Shown: piece after piece, positions 14,162-15,566 of the stretch
Position numbering within the stretch: position 1 is the stretch's first letter
Layout of the letters: the number at the start of each line of letters is the position of its first letter
DNA from: Pseudomonadota bacterium
Lineage (GTDB): Bacteria > Pseudomonadota > Alphaproteobacteria > Ferrovibrionales > Ferrovibrionaceae
Length of the DNA stretch: 15,566 nt
NCBI GenBank assembly: GCA_021793055.1
Contig: JAJYTL010000038.1
Span: forward strand, 1-15,566
Reading direction: 5' to 3'
Made by a program: the position numbers and the translations under genes
Notes under the pieces: generated by a model
The model's database searches: none
Seen by the model: the letters and a program-made list of their open reading frames with translations, nothing else
What the model was told of the DNA's origin: nothing

Positions 14162-15511
14162 TCAGTGACGCTTCTTGTCGACGAAAGCGATCAACTGCTT
14201 CGGATCGAGCGGAATATTGCGCTCCGATTGGCCGATCGCGCCGACCCGCGGCAGCGTCTTGCCGTTCACGGTGATCTGGAGGCCGCCGAGATTGCCGGTC
14301 CAGAGCACGGCGCCGGCCGCCTTCGGCGGCAGCCGGTAGGTGTCGCCGGGCTGAAGGATATGGCCTGGAAAGATCACCTTGTGGTTGCGGTCCGAAACCG
14401 TGATCCAGGCATCGGAGAGGGCCTTGATCACCACCGTCGCATCCGGGCTGGCGCTGCCGTAGACCTGCGGCGTGTGGGTCGCGCCGGTCGGCGCGGCCGG
14501 ACTCGCGCTCGCGTTCGTGGCGGTTGTCGTCGGTGCCGGCGTCGCCGGCGTCGCCGCCGCCGATGCGGCCGCCGATGCGTTCGCCGCGGCGTTCGATGAG
14601 GTGTTCGATGAGGTGTTCGATGAGGCGTCTGCCGGCGCCGCGCTTGGCGCGGTGCTTGGCGACGACGGCGCCGGGGATGCCGCCGAGGCGGTCGCGGACG
14701 TCGCGGAGGTATTGGTTGCGGGCGTGGCCGCCGCCTTGGCCTTGGCGGTTCCGCTGCCGGCCGGGCTTGCCGGCGCGGCGCTCTCGGCCGGCGCGGCGCT
14801 CTCGGCCGGCGCCGCTTGCGTCTTGGTCGGGGCGCTCGCCGGCGCCGCCGTCTGGGCCGGAGCGTTGCCCGCCGTTCCGGCCGCGGCCGCGGGGGCGGTA
14901 CCGGACGCAGTGGGGGACGTGCTTGGGCCGGTGGCGGGCGCCGCCGCGTTGGAGGCTGCGGCGGGCGCGGGCGCGCTTGCCTTCGGCACCGTCCGGGCCG
15001 CCGGCGGCGTCGCGACACGCGGGGCGTAGAGCCGGTCGCGATGGTTGGCGTAATACCAGGCGCTATAGACCCCGACCGCGATGATCAGCGCGACCAGCAT
15101 GACCCAGCTGCGCGGCAGGCGGCTTTCCGGCGGCGGCGCGGGAAACACCAGCGGCGTGTCTTCCGGGGTTGCGGTCTCGTCCTTGAAGGTCTGCAGCACG
15201 GCGTTGGCGTCGAGGCCGAGATGTTCGGCATAGTTCCGAAGAAAGCCGGTGGCGTAAATGCGGCCGGGGAGGTCCTTGAACCGCCCCTCCTCGAGCGCGA
15301 TCAGATGGGGGAGGCGGATATTCAACTCGCGCACGACATCTTCGAGATTGAGGCCGACTTCCAGTCGGCGCGCGCGCAATTGTTCGCCGATGCCGCGATA
15401 GGTCGCGGCCTCTTGGGCGTCAGCCGCCATCTCGGTCTGGCGGCGGCGATTTTTTTCCTTGTCCCGCAATGGTTTGCGCTTTTCCTCCGTGCCGCTCGCC
15501 ATCGATGCCAT
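14162..15511 (-). CDS. rodZ: RodZ-like cytoskeletal protein: HTH, membrane segment, DUF4115
   Basis: RodZ links the MreB cytoskeleton to the elongation machinery of the cell wall across the inner membrane. The 449-residue product has a charged N-terminus, an HTH_25-type domain (about 38-108, with GEQLRARRLEVGLNLEDV and GRIYATGFLRNYAEHLGLD), one membrane helix (about 135-154, VMLVALIIAVGVYSAWYY), a very long Ala/Pro/Ser/Thr linker (about 165-348), and a C-terminal DUF4115 domain (about 350-430, with ALSDAWITVSD and LQITVNGKTLPRVG). In this family the HTH contacts MreB, not DNA. The linker of about 185 residues is long and includes tandem repeats. The start is uncertain among ATGs at 15511, 15502 and 15430; the first has a weak GGA upstream. 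It heads the minus-strand block. Confidence 0.92.
   Translation of the reverse strand: MASMASGTEEKRKPLRDKEKNRRRQTEMAADAQEAATYRGIGEQLRARRLEVGLNLEDVVRELNIRLPHLIALEEGRFKDLPGRIYATGFLRNYAEHLGLDANAVLQTFKDETATPEDTPLVFPAPPPESRLPRSWVMLVALIIAVGVYSAWYYANHRDRLYAPRVATPPAARTVPKASAPAPAAASNAAAPATGPSTSPTASGTAPAAAAGTAGNAPAQTAAPASAPTKTQAAPAESAAPAESAAPASPAGSGTAKAKAAATPATNTSATSATASAASPAPSSPSTAPSAAPADASSNTSSNTSSNAAANASAAASAAATPATPAPTTTATNASASPAAPTGATHTPQVYGSASPDATVVIKALSDAWITVSDRNHKVIFPGHILQPGDTYRLPPKAAGAVLWTGNLGGLQITVNGKTLPRVGAIGQSERNIPLDPKQLIAFVDKKRH
14591..14626 (-). repeat. Three 12-bp tandem repeats in the RodZ linker
   Basis: Three adjacent copies of GTTCGATGAGGT (plus-strand reading; the third ends in C) code for the SSNT-type repeats (SSNTSSNTSSN, residues about 297-307) of the periplasmic linker. 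The near-perfect DNA identity suggests recent slippage; the period keeps the frame. Confidence 0.85.
14775..14810 (-). repeat. Two 18-bp tandem repeats in the RodZ linker
   Basis: Two perfect adjacent copies of GCGGCGCTCTCGGCCGGC (plus-strand reading) code for a doubled six-residue unit (PAESAA, residues about 235-246) in the Ala/Pro-rich linker. Period 18 is in frame, so copy-number change would only lengthen or shorten the linker. Confidence 0.85.
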
Positions 15512-15566
15512 TTCCGATCGGATTTAACAAGAGGCAAATGTATTTTTTGGCCCGCTCGCCTGCCGT
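15512..15566 (-). promoter_or_regulatory. AT-rich leader upstream of rodZ, cut by the window edge
   Basis: The 55 bases before the rodZ ATG are clearly more AT-rich than the rest of the window, with an A6 run (minus strand, 15541-15546) and TTAAAT about 15 bases before the ATG. This is where a promoter for rodZ would be expected, but I could not find a -35/-10 pair with correct spacing, and the sequence ends here. Confidence 0.3.

Noticed and set aside
14472..15029. A hydrophobic-looking 185-residue plus-strand frame opposite the RodZ linker, suggestive of a small membrane protein
   Set aside because: It is the complement of the low-complexity Ala/Pro/Ser linker, giving Ala/Val/Gly by composition alone; no ribosome binding site or charged topology signals.
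1..15566. A previously undescribed defence, mobile or biosynthetic system
   Set aside because: Every gene but the diiron protein maps to a known core family, composition is even, and there are no transposases, integrases, direct-repeat arrays or orphan effector-like genes.

Overview
This is a GC-rich chromosomal window that reads as ordinary, densely packed core genome from an alphaproteobacterium. The pointers are an atpG-atpD-atpC order, an alphaproteobacterial-type run of envC-like, ctpA and YibQ-like genes next to rppH (the ialA-type nudix hydrolase), and a RodZ with HTH, membrane segment and DUF4115. The histidyl-tRNA synthetase keeps the standard bacterial motif 2 (RYERPQKGR), which argues against the Rhizobiales/Caulobacterales/Rhodobacterales clade with the altered tRNA-His recognition system. 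A Rhodospirillales-like lineage is my best inference, from memory of gene order only.

Plus strand, 1-3559: the 3' part of atpG (cut by the window edge), atpD and atpC, which are the gamma, beta and epsilon subunits of the F1 ATP synthase sector. After a 114-bp gap comes a 269-residue ferritin-like protein with a complete six-ligand diiron signature and no assigned substrate.

Minus strand, read from 15511 down to 3588: ten genes all in one direction. They are rodZ (cell-shape cytoskeleton link), ispG (isoprenoid MEP pathway), hisS (histidyl-tRNA synthetase), prfA (release factor 1), prmC (the methyltransferase that modifies RF1), gpmI (glycolysis), an envC-like amidase activator, ctpA (periplasmic protease), a divergent polysaccharide deacetylase-like (YibQ family) protein, and rppH (mRNA 5' pyrophosphohydrolase). 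Spacing from hisS to ctpA is very tight, including an ATGA start-stop overlap at prfA/prmC and a 14-bp overlap at gpmI/envC. A second ATGA overlap joins the YibQ-like gene to rppH. The two real breaks are 186 bp between rodZ and ispG and 165 bp between ctpA and the YibQ-like gene, so two or three transcription units are likely. The envelope genes (rodZ, envC-like, ctpA, YibQ-like) fit cell-wall growth and division; prfA-prmC is a classic enzyme-substrate pair.

The two gene blocks converge with only 28 bp between stop codons (3560-3587). No stretch over 300 bases lacks a gene. I found no tRNA, rRNA, insertion sequence, CRISPR array, prophage or toxin-antitoxin gene, and no sign of a novel defence or mobile system. 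The more interesting points are small: a probable CTG start behind a strong ribosome binding site for the YibQ-like gene, that protein's lost metal-site residues, a possible leaderless gpmI promoter, the diiron protein of unknown role, and tandem repeats in the long RodZ linker.
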